From Clostridia bacterium (GTDB lineage Bacteria; Bacillota_A; Clostridia; UBA1381), in NCBI GenBank assembly GCA_017451145.1, contig JAFSSG010000027.1:1-30675 (forward strand): 30,675 nt of DNA, written 5' to 3'. The notes beneath the pieces are model-generated. The model was not told the DNA's origin and did no database searches. It worked only from the letters and a program-made list of their open reading frames with translations. Within the stretch, counting starts at the first letter, position 1; every line of letters starts with the position of its first letter. The position numbers and the translations under genes are program-made. Of the stretch, positions 8,995 through 15,914 are shown one piece after another.

Positions 8995-9927
8995 TTATAA
9001 TTTTTCACATACTCTCAGTTTTGCACTCTTTGACCTTGAATTAACTTCTATTTCCGCTTTAGACGGAAGAATCGGTTTTCTTGTTATAAGTTTTATTTGC
9101 GGTTTTTTCCCGCACACACATACGGGAAAATCGGCAGGACATATACAGCCCTTAAAAAGCTCCGAAAAGGTTTCCTTTACTATTCTGTCTTCAAGCGAAT
9201 GAAAGGTTATTACGGCAAGTCTGCCTCCGCTTTTAAGCCTTTTGACCGCATCAGTTACGGCAGTTTTTAAAATTGTCAGTTCGCCGTTTACCTCTATCCT
9301 GACCGCTTGAAAAACCCGTTTTTCCGGATGTGCTATTCCTTCTCTTGCACCTTTCGGGATTGCCGCTTTCACAATGTCGGCAAGTTCCGCCGTCGTTTTT
9401 ATCGGATTCTGTTTTCTCCTGTCCTCTATAAACTGTGCGATACGCTTTGACCACTTTTCTTCGCCGTAGCCAAAAAATATTTCCGAAAGCTCATCTTTTG
9501 TATATCCGTTTATGACATCATACGCTGTCTTTTCATCGTCCTTGTTCATACGCATATCGAGCGGAGCGTCGGAGATATAGGAAAATCCCCTCTCGCCGTT
9601 ATCCAGCTGATATGAGGAAACGCCTAAATCCAGCACCATTCCGTCGATTTCGTCTATTTCAAGATTGTCTAAAACAGAATTCAAATTGCTGAAATTATCG
9701 TGAACAAGCGTTATCTGATTCTCAAAATCCGAAAGCCTTTTTTTTGCTGCCGAAAGTGCTTCCCTGTCCCTGTCTATTCCTATAAGACGGACATCTTTTG
9801 CCCTTTTTAGTATTTCAAGCGAATGACCGCCTCCGCCAAGCGTTCCGTCAACATATACGCCCTTTTCTTTTACCTTCAGAAAATCGACTGTTTCGGAAAG
9901 CATCACGGAATAATGTTTGAACTCCAT
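8995..9927 (-). CDS. rsmH: RsmH (MraW), 16S rRNA C1402 N4-methyltransferase
   Basis: This enzyme uses S-adenosylmethionine to methylate N4 of C1402 in the decoding centre of 16S rRNA. The product has 310 residues, normal for the family. It opens with the conserved HYSVMLSE segment, and the SAM-binding loop DGTLGGGGH is at 27-35. DLGVSSYQLD, RGFSY and AVITFHSLEDRIVK, all strong RsmH signatures, follow. A Cys-rich segment (CICPADFPVCVC) near the C-terminus is also typical. The ATG at 9927 lies 4 bases after the mraZ stop, and its AAGGA overlaps the last mraZ codons, so the two are translationally coupled. Confidence 0.97.
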   Translation of the reverse strand: MEFKHYSVMLSETVDFLKVKEKGVYVDGTLGGGGHSLEILKRAKDVRLIGIDRDREALSAAKKRLSDFENQITLVHDNFSNLNSVLDNLEIDEIDGMVLDLGVSSYQLDNGERGFSYISDAPLDMRMNKDDEKTAYDVINGYTKDELSEIFFGYGEEKWSKRIAQFIEDRRKQNPIKTTAELADIVKAAIPKGAREGIAHPEKRVFQAVRIEVNGELTILKTAVTDAVKRLKSGGRLAVITFHSLEDRIVKETFSELFKGCICPADFPVCVCGKKPQIKLITRKPILPSKAEIEVNSRSKSAKLRVCEKL

Positions 9928-9931
9928 TATT

Positions 9932-10375
9932 TTAAATCCTTATTTCGTATTGGGATATGCCCTCGATCATCATATCAGCGTCAAAGGCTTCATCAATCTT
10001 CTTCCACTTTTCGCTGTCCCATATTTCAAATTTGGAGTTTACGCCGACTAAAACGATATCCTTTTTCATACCTGCGTGATTTATCAGGTATTCATTGAGC
10101 GGAATACGTCCCTGCTTATCTACCTCATAGGACATCGCTTTACCGAACAGCCTTCTCTGCAACGCCGCCGCACTATGATTGGTAACGGTCGGCAAAGCAC
10201 TTACCTTTTCCGCAATGGCGCGCCACTCCTCTTCGGGATATAGGTTCAGACATTCATCAATAGGTGAGGGTGCTATATATATTGTTCCTGACAGCTTTTC
10301 GCGAACTTTTGCGGGTAATATAAATCTGCCACGTTCATCTAATTGTCGCGGATATTCGCCTAAAAAACTCGTCAT
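9932..10375 (-). CDS. mraZ: MraZ, transcriptional regulator of the dcw operon
   Basis: MraZ is a DNA-binding protein of the SpoVT/AbrB fold with two tandem half-domains. Each half carries the DxxGR motif: DERGRFILPAKVRE from residue 13 and DKQGRIPL from residue 86. The length of 147 residues fits the family. In E. coli MraZ binds TGGGN repeats in its own promoter and represses the dcw operon. Matching repeats lie upstream here, at 10420-10454. The ATG at 10375 has AAGGAGGG 6-7 bases upstream. It is the first gene of the operon and is divergent from lgt. Confidence 0.97.
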   Translation of the reverse strand: MTSFLGEYPRQLDERGRFILPAKVREKLSGTIYIAPSPIDECLNLYPEEEWRAIAEKVSALPTVTNHSAAALQRRLFGKAMSYEVDKQGRIPLNEYLINHAGMKKDIVLVGVNSKFEIWDSEKWKKIDEAFDADMMIEGISQYEIRI

Positions 10376-10419
10376 TCTACACCCTCCTTCCCAAAATTAT
10401 TACATTTTTCTACAAATTC

Positions 10420-10454
10420 GCCCAAACCAGTCCATTTGCTCCAATTTACTCCCA
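10420..10454 (-). promoter_or_regulatory. MraZ operator: four TGGG-like boxes at 10-bp spacing
   Basis: On the minus strand TGGGA (10454-10450), TTGGA (10444-10440), TGGAC (10434-10430) and TGGGC (10424-10420) repeat with an exact 10-bp period. The first overlaps the last base of the -10 box, and the rest cover the expected transcription start and early leader. This matches the known MraZ target design of TGGGN boxes separated by 5 bp. Autorepression by blocking the promoter is the inferred role. A further TGGGA at 10389-10393 lies near the ribosome site but is one base out of register. Confidence 0.75.
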
Positions 10455-10482
10455 TTATACATTAACAATAAAAAAAGTGCAA
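10454..10482 (-). promoter_or_regulatory. dcw operon promoter (mraZ)
   Basis: A sigma-A type promoter on the minus strand: -35 TTGCAC at 10482-10477, a 17-bp spacer, and a perfect -10 TATAAT at 10459-10454. An A/T tract lies further upstream. Transcription should start near 10447, giving a leader of about 70 bases before mraZ. Confidence 0.85.
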
Positions 10483-10543
10483 TAGTTTTTTTGAAAAAAA
10501 TTAAAATTTTTTTTATTTTTTGTTACAAATATTATACAATTTA

Positions 10544-10572
10544 TTGTAAAAGACGCTAAAAAGCGGTATAAT
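10544..10572 (+). promoter_or_regulatory. lgt promoter
   Basis: -35 TTGTAA at 10544-10549, a 17-bp spacer and a perfect -10 TATAAT at 10567-10572. It is divergent from the mraZ promoter, and the two share the A/T-rich stretch at 10483-10543. A small palindrome (TACAA, four bases, TTGTA; 10535-10548) overlaps the -35. Confidence 0.75.
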
Positions 10573-10604
10573 TTTACTGATTTTATAAAAAAGGAGCTGT
10601 TTTG

Positions 10605-11405
10605 ATGACTAATGTTATAGGATTTCCCGCTCTCAATCTGAATTTAACGGTCAGCCGTGTTGCTTTTACTGTTTTAGGGCATGAAATATATTGGTATGCA
10701 CTCTGTATTCTCTCCGGCTTTCTTTTAGGGCTTTTGTTTGTTGCAAAAACCTGCAAAAAAAGAGGCGTAAATCCCGATGATATTTTCGATATAGCCTTTT
10801 GGGGACTTATATTTTCTATAATTTGTGCAAGAATTTACTATTGCATTTTTGATTGGAAATCGATAGGCGGATTTTGGGGCATTTTTAAAATTTGGGAAGG
10901 TGGAATTGCGATATACGGAGCTTTAATAGGTGCGATCGCCACCGCGTATTTTATATGTAAGAAAAGAAACTTAAACACCTTGAATGTTTTTGATGTCTGC
11001 TCCGGCGGTCTTTTAATCGGTCAGATTATCGGCAGATGGGGAAACTTTTTTAACGCCGAGGTTTACGGGCGTGAAACGGACAGCCTTTTTGCCATGACCA
11101 TAAATGGCGGAAAGGGTGTTCATCCGCTCTTTCTCTATGAAGGAATATGGAACTTTTTAGGGCTTTTGCTCATTCTCCTGTTCCGCGACAAAAAAAGAGC
11201 GGACGGACAGGTATTTTTCTTCTATATCTTTTGGTACAGTCTCGGCAGACTGTTCTTGGAGGGTATGCGGAACACCGAATATATCCTTTATCTCATTCCA
11301 AATGTTTTGGGAATTTCACAGTTGGTCGCATTTTTGGGCATATTTTTGGGCATTTTCGGTATGATTTTTGCTCCACGCTATAAAAAAAGTGCAAAAAGTT
11401 TGTAA
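10605..11405 (+). CDS. lgt: Lgt, prolipoprotein diacylglyceryl transferase
   Basis: Lgt moves diacylglycerol from phosphatidylglycerol to the lipobox cysteine of prolipoproteins in the cytoplasmic membrane. The product has 266 residues and about seven membrane segments. The family signature GRWGNFFNAEVYG is at 143-155, with the expected essential Arg144, and HPLFLYE is at 173-179. At the position of E. coli His103 the sequence reads IYGALIG, so Tyr104 replaces the histidine. I chose ATG at 10605 because AAGGAG lies 8 bases upstream; a TTG just before it would be too close. No terminator is visible between it and the next gene. Confidence 0.96.
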   Translation: MTNVIGFPALNLNLTVSRVAFTVLGHEIYWYALCILSGFLLGLLFVAKTCKKRGVNPDDIFDIAFWGLIFSIICARIYYCIFDWKSIGGFWGIFKIWEGGIAIYGALIGAIATAYFICKKRNLNTLNVFDVCSGGLLIGQIIGRWGNFFNAEVYGRETDSLFAMTINGGKGVHPLFLYEGIWNFLGLLLILLFRDKKRADGQVFFFYIFWYSLGRLFLEGMRNTEYILYLIPNVLGISQLVAFLGIFLGIFGMIFAPRYKKSAKSL

Positions 11406-11432
11406 ATATTACAAAATTATGTGATTTTATTA

Positions 11433-11461
11433 TTGATTTTATCCGCAAAAAGTGTTATGAT
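11433..11461 (+). promoter_or_regulatory. Promoter of the pyruvate:ferredoxin oxidoreductase gene
   Basis: -35 TTGATT at 11433-11438, a 17-bp spacer, -10 TATGAT at 11456-11461. The leader of about 75 bases contains a nested inverted repeat: TGGATT (11471-11476) with AATCCA (11509-11514), and CATTA (11482-11486) with TAATG (11496-11500). The structure is seen; a regulatory role is not shown. Confidence 0.65.
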
Positions 11462-11542
11462 AATCGGGTATGGATTTTATTCATTACCTTATAAATAATG
11501 GACTTTTTAATCCAAAACAATAAATCAAGGAGGAAATTTTTC

Positions 11543-14500
11543 ATGGGCAGAAAAATGAAAACCATGGATGGTAACAACGCCGCCGCTTATGCTTCATACG
11601 CATTTACCGACGTCGCTGCTATCTATCCTATCACACCGTCATCAACAATGGCGGAAGTAACAGACAAATGGGCAACCGCAGGGCAGAAAAACATCTTCGG
11701 AAGAACTGTTCAGGTTACGGAAATGCAGTCTGAGGCAGGTGCTTCGGGTACAGTTCACGGCTCTTTGGCAGCAGGTGCTTTAACTACAACTTATACTGCA
11801 TCTCAGGGACTTTTACTTATGATTCCGAATATGTATAAAATTGCAGGTGAGCTTTTGCCTTGCGTATTTAACGTTTCGGCACGTGCTTTGGCTTCACACG
11901 CACTTTCCATCTTCGGTGACCATCAGGACGTTATGGCTTGTAGGCAGACAGGCTTTGCAATGATCGCTTCTTCAAATCCGCAAGAGGCTATGGATTTGGG
12001 TGCCGTTGCACATCTTACAACAATAAAGGGCAGAGTTCCTTTCCTTCACTTCTTTGACGGTTTCAGAACAAGTCACGAATATCAAAAGGTTGCTTGTTGG
12101 GACTATGCAGATCTTGCAGAGATGGTTGATTGGGACGCTATCGCAGCATTCAGAAACAGTGCTTTAAATCCTGAGCATCCTGCTCAGCGTGGTACTGCAC
12201 AAAATCCTGATGTATTCTTCCAGGCAAAAGAAGCTTCAAATAAGTTCTATGCAGCAATTCCTGCTCTTACGCAAGAATATATGGACAAGGTGAACGCTAA
12301 GATCGGCACCGATTACAAGCTCTTTAATTACTACGGAGCAGCTGACGCCGAAACAGTTATAATCGCTATGGGTTCGGTAAACGACACGATTTCCGAAACT
12401 GTTGATTATATGAATGCTAACGGCGAAAAGGTTGGTATGATTAAAGTCCGTCTTTACAGACCGTTCTCCGTAAGCCACTTTATTGATGCAATTCCTGCTA
12501 CCGCAAAGAAGATTGTTGTTCTTGACAGAACAAAAGAATCCGGTGCTGTCGGCGAACCGCTTTACCTTGACGTTGTTGCAGCTTTGGAAAGCTCAAAATT
12601 TGCCGGTATCCCCGTATTTGGCGGAAGATACGGCTTAGGCTCAAAAGATACAACACCTGCTCAGATTATCGCAGCATTTAAGAATAGTGATAAAAAGCAC
12701 TTTACAATCGGTATCAAGGATGACGTTACAAACCTTTCTCTTGAAATCGGTGAAAACCCTGACACAACTCCTGCCGGTATCAAGAGCTGTAAATTCTGGG
12801 GCTTGGGTGCTGACGGTACCGTTGGTGCAAACAAGAACTCAGTTAAGATTATCGGCGACCATACCGATATGAATGTTCAGGCATATTTTGACTATGACTC
12901 CAAAAAATCCGGCGGTCTTACCGTTTCACACTTGCGTTTCGGTAATGCAAAAATCACATCTACCTATCTTATCAATAAGGCAGACTTTGTTGCATGTCAC
13001 AAAGCTTCCTATATAAGACAGTACGATATGGTTCAGGATGTTAAGCCCGGTGGCGTATTCCTGTTAAACTGCTCATGGGATAAGGACGAGCTCGAAACAC
13101 ACCTTCCCGGACAAGTTAAGAGATACATTGCCCAAAACAACATTCAGTTCTACACAATCGACGGTGTTAAAATCGGTAAGGAAATCGGTCTTGGAAACAG
13201 AATCAACACAGTTTTACAATCCGCTTTCTTCAAACTTGCTGATATTATCCCTGCAGATGACGCTATTAAATATATGAAAGATGCGGCAACTGCTTCCTAC
13301 TCCAAGAAGGGTGACGCAGTAGTTAAGATGAACCATGACGCTATCGACGCCGGTGCAAAGGCTATCGTTAAGGTAGAAATTCCGGAAAGCTGGAAAGACG
13401 CAAAAGACGAAGATTTGTCGGTTAAACATGATGGCGAGGGCAAGTTAATTGATTATGTAAATAACGTGCTTGTTCCTATTAACGGCTTCCGTGGAATGCA
13501 ACTCCCCGTTTCGACATTCGTTCCTTATGCAAACGGCGAAGTTCCGCTCGGCTCTGCTGCATTTGAAAAACGCGGCATAGCAATAGATGTTCCTACTTGG
13601 AACGGCGATGTATGTTTGCAGTGCGGACTTTGTTCATATGTTTGTCCTCACGGCTGTATCCGTCCTGTAGTTCTTACTGAGGAAGAGCTTAAAAATGCTC
13701 CCGAAGGTATGAAATATGTTAATATGAAACAGCTTGACGGATATTACTACGGTATGTCAATCTCCGTTTTAGACTGTACGGGTTGTGGCTCATGCGTAAA
13801 TGTTTGTCCTGAGGTTAAAGGTGCTAAGGCACTTTCAATGTCACCGCTTGACAACAACTTAGACGAGCAAAAGGGCTTTGACTATGGCGTAAAACTCGCA
13901 CAAAAACCGTCAGTACTTGAGAAATTCCCGATTACTACGGTTAAAGGCTCACAGTTCAGAATGCCTTACCTTGAATTCTCAGGTGCTTGTGCAGGTTGTG
14001 GCGAAACACCTTATGCTAAGCTTATAACACAGCTTTTCGGTGATAGAATGTATATTGCAAACGCAACAGGCTGTTCATCAATCTGGGGCGGTTCATCACC
14101 TTCAACGCCATATACAACCGATAAAGAGGGTAAAGGTCCTGCTTGGGCTAACTCACTCTTTGAGGATAACGCTGAGTACGGTTACGGTATGTTCTTAGGA
14201 CAAAAGGCTATCCGTGAAAAGAATATTGAAAAGCTCCAAAAACTTGCAGACGAGAATCCGTCGGTTAAATCTGCTGTTGATAAGTTCATCGAAACTAAGG
14301 AAAACGGTACAGCAAACCGTGTTGCAACAGAAGAACTCTTAAAGGCTGTTGCTACCTTGAATTCTACCGAAGCAAAAGAAGTTTTGGCAGACAAGGATTT
14401 CCTGAATAAGAAATCTGTTTGGATATTCGGCGGTGACGGTTGGGCTTACGATATCGGATTCGGCGGTCTTGATCACGTTTTAGCATCCGGCGAAGATGTA

Positions 14501-15055
14501 AACATTATGGTATTCGATACCGAAGTTTACTCAAATACAGGCGGTCAGTCCTCTAAATCAACACCTACCGGTGCTATCGCACAGTTTGCGGCAGCAGGTA
14601 AGTCTGTTAAGAAGAAGGATTTGGCAGCAATCGCTATGAGCTATGGCTACATCTATGTTGCACAAATCGCTCAGGGTGCTGACTACAATCAGTGCTTAAA
14701 GGCACTCTTAGAGGCTGAAAGCTACAACGGTCCGTCACTTATTATCGGTTATGCTCCTTGTATCAACCACGGTATCAAGGGCGGTATGAGCATCGCTCAG
14801 ACTGAGGAAAAGAAGGCTGTTGAGGCAGGTTATTGGCACCTCTTCCGTTTCGACCCAAGACGTGCTTTGGAAGGCAAGAATCCGTTCCAGCTCGACTCAA
14901 AAGAGCCAAAGGCAAGTTATGAAGACTTCATCATGGGCGAAGTTCGTTATAACTCACTCGCAAGGTCTAACCCAGAAAGAGCAAAAGCACTCTTTGAAAA
15001 GGCTCAGGCTGATGCAAAGGCTAAATACGATAAACTCGTTAAGATAGCTGAATAA
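11543..15055 (+). CDS. nifJ: Pyruvate:ferredoxin (flavodoxin) oxidoreductase, single-chain
   Basis: This cytoplasmic enzyme converts pyruvate and CoA to acetyl-CoA and CO2 and reduces ferredoxin, the main pyruvate-oxidising step in strict anaerobes. The 1170-residue chain matches homodimeric PFOR. The N-terminal gamma/alpha domain has ITPSSTMAE, SEAGASGTVHG and SIFGDHQDVMA. A ferredoxin-like insert carries two [4Fe-4S] motifs, starting at Cys691 (CLQCGLCSYVCP) and Cys745 (CTGCGSCVNVCP). The C-terminal domain has the proximal-cluster cysteines Cys816, Cys819, Cys844 and Cys1073. Its TPP/Mg site is GDGWAYDIG at 964-972, followed by NTGGQ. I start at the ATG at 11543, preceded by AAGGAGG; an ATG 45 bases upstream lacks a ribosome site. 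It has its own promoter and terminator, so it is probably monocistronic. Confidence 0.97.
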   Translation: MGRKMKTMDGNNAAAYASYAFTDVAAIYPITPSSTMAEVTDKWATAGQKNIFGRTVQVTEMQSEAGASGTVHGSLAAGALTTTYTASQGLLLMIPNMYKIAGELLPCVFNVSARALASHALSIFGDHQDVMACRQTGFAMIASSNPQEAMDLGAVAHLTTIKGRVPFLHFFDGFRTSHEYQKVACWDYADLAEMVDWDAIAAFRNSALNPEHPAQRGTAQNPDVFFQAKEASNKFYAAIPALTQEYMDKVNAKIGTDYKLFNYYGAADAETVIIAMGSVNDTISETVDYMNANGEKVGMIKVRLYRPFSVSHFIDAIPATAKKIVVLDRTKESGAVGEPLYLDVVAALESSKFAGIPVFGGRYGLGSKDTTPAQIIAAFKNSDKKHFTIGIKDDVTNLSLEIGENPDTTPAGIKSCKFWGLGADGTVGANKNSVKIIGDHTDMNVQAYFDYDSKKSGGLTVSHLRFGNAKITSTYLINKADFVACHKASYIRQYDMVQDVKPGGVFLLNCSWDKDELETHLPGQVKRYIAQNNIQFYTIDGVKIGKEIGLGNRINTVLQSAFFKLADIIPADDAIKYMKDAATASYSKKGDAVVKMNHDAIDAGAKAIVKVEIPESWKDAKDEDLSVKHDGEGKLIDYVNNVLVPINGFRGMQLPVSTFVPYANGEVPLGSAAFEKRGIAIDVPTWNGDVCLQCGLCSYVCPHGCIRPVVLTEEELKNAPEGMKYVNMKQLDGYYYGMSISVLDCTGCGSCVNVCPEVKGAKALSMSPLDNNLDEQKGFDYGVKLAQKPSVLEKFPITTVKGSQFRMPYLEFSGACAGCGETPYAKLITQLFGDRMYIANATGCSSIWGGSSPSTPYTTDKEGKGPAWANSLFEDNAEYGYGMFLGQKAIREKNIEKLQKLADENPSVKSAVDKFIETKENGTANRVATEELLKAVATLNSTEAKEVLADKDFLNKKSVWIFGGDGWAYDIGFGGLDHVLASGEDVNIMVFDTEVYSNTGGQSSKSTPTGAIAQFAAAGKSVKKKDLAAIAMSYGYIYVAQIAQGADYNQCLKALLEAESYNGPSLIIGYAPCINHGIKGGMSIAQTEEKKAVEAGYWHLFRFDPRRALEGKNPFQLDSKEPKASYEDFIMGEVRYNSLARSNPERAKALFEKAQADAKAKYDKLVKIAE

Positions 15056-15065
15056 GAGAAAATGC

Positions 15066-15103
15066 AAAAACAGGAATTGTGAAATCACAATTCCTGTTTT
15101 TTT
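15066..15103 (+). terminator. Strong intrinsic terminator after the PFOR gene
   Basis: Two perfect 17-base arms (15066-15082 and 15085-15101), with a GA-AA-TC tip, form a stem rich in A-T at its base. On the plus strand it is followed by a run of seven T. The run of five A at the left base gives it some capacity in the opposite direction too. It begins 11 bases after the PFOR stop. Confidence 0.95.
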
Positions 15104-15174
15104 GTTGCGTTTTATAGTAGTGTTTAACCCACCCCTGCGATATCATTCACATTTACTGCATTTATTTTACCGCT

Positions 15175-15336
15175 AACAATCCACCCGTCACGCTACGCGT
15201 TCCACCCTCCTTTACAGAAGGAGGGCTTTATTTTTCTTATTTTTATATAAATTTTGCCTCCCTTGACTAAAGGGAGGGGGACCGCCTTAGCGGTGGAGGG
15301 ATTGTTTATCCGTATTTTGTTTTGTTACAAAGTACG
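15175..15336. repeat. Palindromic repeat element, copy A
   Basis: The core (15175-15307) has imperfect inverted ends: AACAATCC at the left and GGATTGTT at the right. Inside are hairpins ACGC/GCGT (15190-15200), CCCTCCTT/AAGGAGGG (15205-15225), CCTCCCTT/AAGGGAGG (15257-15277) and ACCGC/GCGGT (15281-15294), around a T-rich centre. A trailing hairpin CGTATTTTGT/ACAAAGTACG (15311-15336) completes the unit. The order of parts matches copy B, while the outermost inner hairpins differ in sequence. That pattern is expected if structure is conserved or if copies have diverged by compensating changes. Confidence 0.75.
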
Positions 15337-15395
15337 TAGTAATTACTAATGTTAATTTTGTTTTGTGAACTGATTTGATTTTACTGTTTTTATTC

Positions 15396-15710
15396 GTACT
15401 TTTCAGCGTGAAAAGTACCAAAAGCGCTGGGAGGGTCAGATTCCCTCCCAGACCCTCCACAAACTGTTTAAGGGGATACTCCCCTTAAAAATCCCCTCAT
15501 AGAATCTACTGCCCGAAGGAAAAAATTATGCTTTTGGGAGGTCGCCAACAAATTATACTCTGTTGGCACATTTTAAGCGAGTTCACGAAGTTTGCGAAAA
15601 GCGTAGCTTGTAGCGAACTTGCGTGTTGTCTGAAGCCACAAAATCAGGGAATACATAAGGGGAGTGCCCCTTATGTGCCTTTTGGTACTTTGTGGCAAGA
15701 CAAAGTACCA
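15396..15710. repeat. Inverted-repeat-bounded element C
   Basis: A 13-bp perfect inverted repeat, AAAGTACCAAAAG (15412-15424) and CTTTTGGTACTTT (15679-15691), bounds this unit. The ends are themselves hairpins: GTACTTTTC/GAAAAGTAC (15396-15418) and TGGTACTTTGT/ACAAAGTACCA (15683-15710). Interior stems include CTGGGAGGG/CCCTCCCAG (15427-15451), competing with GGAGGGTC/GACCCTCC (15430-15458). Further stems are TTAAGGGGA/TCCCCTTAA (15468-15488), GCCAACA/TGTTGGC (15544-15567) and ACATAAGGGG/CCCCTTATGT (15653-15676). It may be a MITE-like element or a structured RNA; the sequence alone does not decide. Confidence 0.65.
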
Positions 15711-15721
15711 GTCTTTGCAGG

Positions 15722-15899
15722 AAAACAATCCCTCCGATTTTTGCTTTGCAAAAATCACTCTCCTTTACACAAGGAGGGCTTTAATTTTCTTATTTTTTAT
15801 AAAGAAGCAACCTTCGGCTCCCTTGTGTAAAGGGAGCTGTCACGAAAGTGACTGAGGGATTGTTTTTATTAGTACTTGTTTTGCCTCAAAGTACTAATA
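15722..15899. repeat. Palindromic repeat element, copy B
   Basis: The core has perfect 13-bp inverted ends, AAAACAATCCCTC (15722-15734) and GAGGGATTGTTTT (15854-15866). Inside, in order: GATTTTTGC/GCAAAAATC (15736-15756), CTCCTT/AAGGAG (15760-15776), a T-rich centre closely matching copy A, GCTCCCTT/AAGGGAGC (15817-15837), and GTCAC/GTGAC closed by a GAAA tetraloop (15839-15852). A trailing hairpin TATTAGTACTT/AAGTACTAATA (15867-15899) follows. I recall similar GAGGGATTGT/GTCAC-type repeats in other gut Clostridia, but have not checked this. Confidence 0.78.
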
Positions 15900-15914
15900 G
15901 AAACATACGTCTCT

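Larger units (their letters stand above)
15104..15914. repeat. Gene-free block of palindromic repeats between PFOR and miaA
   Basis: About 810 bp with no credible gene on either strand. Reading frames of up to 100 codons here are translations of the repeats and have no ribosome sites. At least ten perfect hairpins of 7-11 bp are present. They group into three units described separately: A (15175-15336), C (15396-15710) and B (15722-15899). Nothing recognisable was seen in 15104-15174 or 15345-15395 apart from a 12-bp palindrome TAGTAATTACTA at 15337-15348. No transposase, integrase or toxin gene accompanies the repeats. Confidence 0.85.

Noticed and set aside
11498..11542. 15-residue N-terminal extension of PFOR
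   Set aside because: The ATG at 11543 follows AAGGAGG, while the upstream ATG lies in the leader stem with no ribosome site.
15573..15758. 61-codon minus-strand frame in the repeat block
   Set aside because: It is a translation of the same inverted repeats in reverse; no ribosome site or protein family signal.
15528..15830. 100-codon open frame in the repeat block
   Set aside because: It crosses elements C and B, is made of their hairpin arms, and has no suitable ribosome site or recognised domain.
15175..15899. Insertion sequence with transposase remnants
   Set aside because: Inverted ends exist, but no frame resembles a transposase and each unit is only 160-320 bp.
15104..15914. CRISPR array
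   Set aside because: The repeats are palindromic elements of unequal length and spacing, with no regular direct repeat and spacer pattern and no cas genes.
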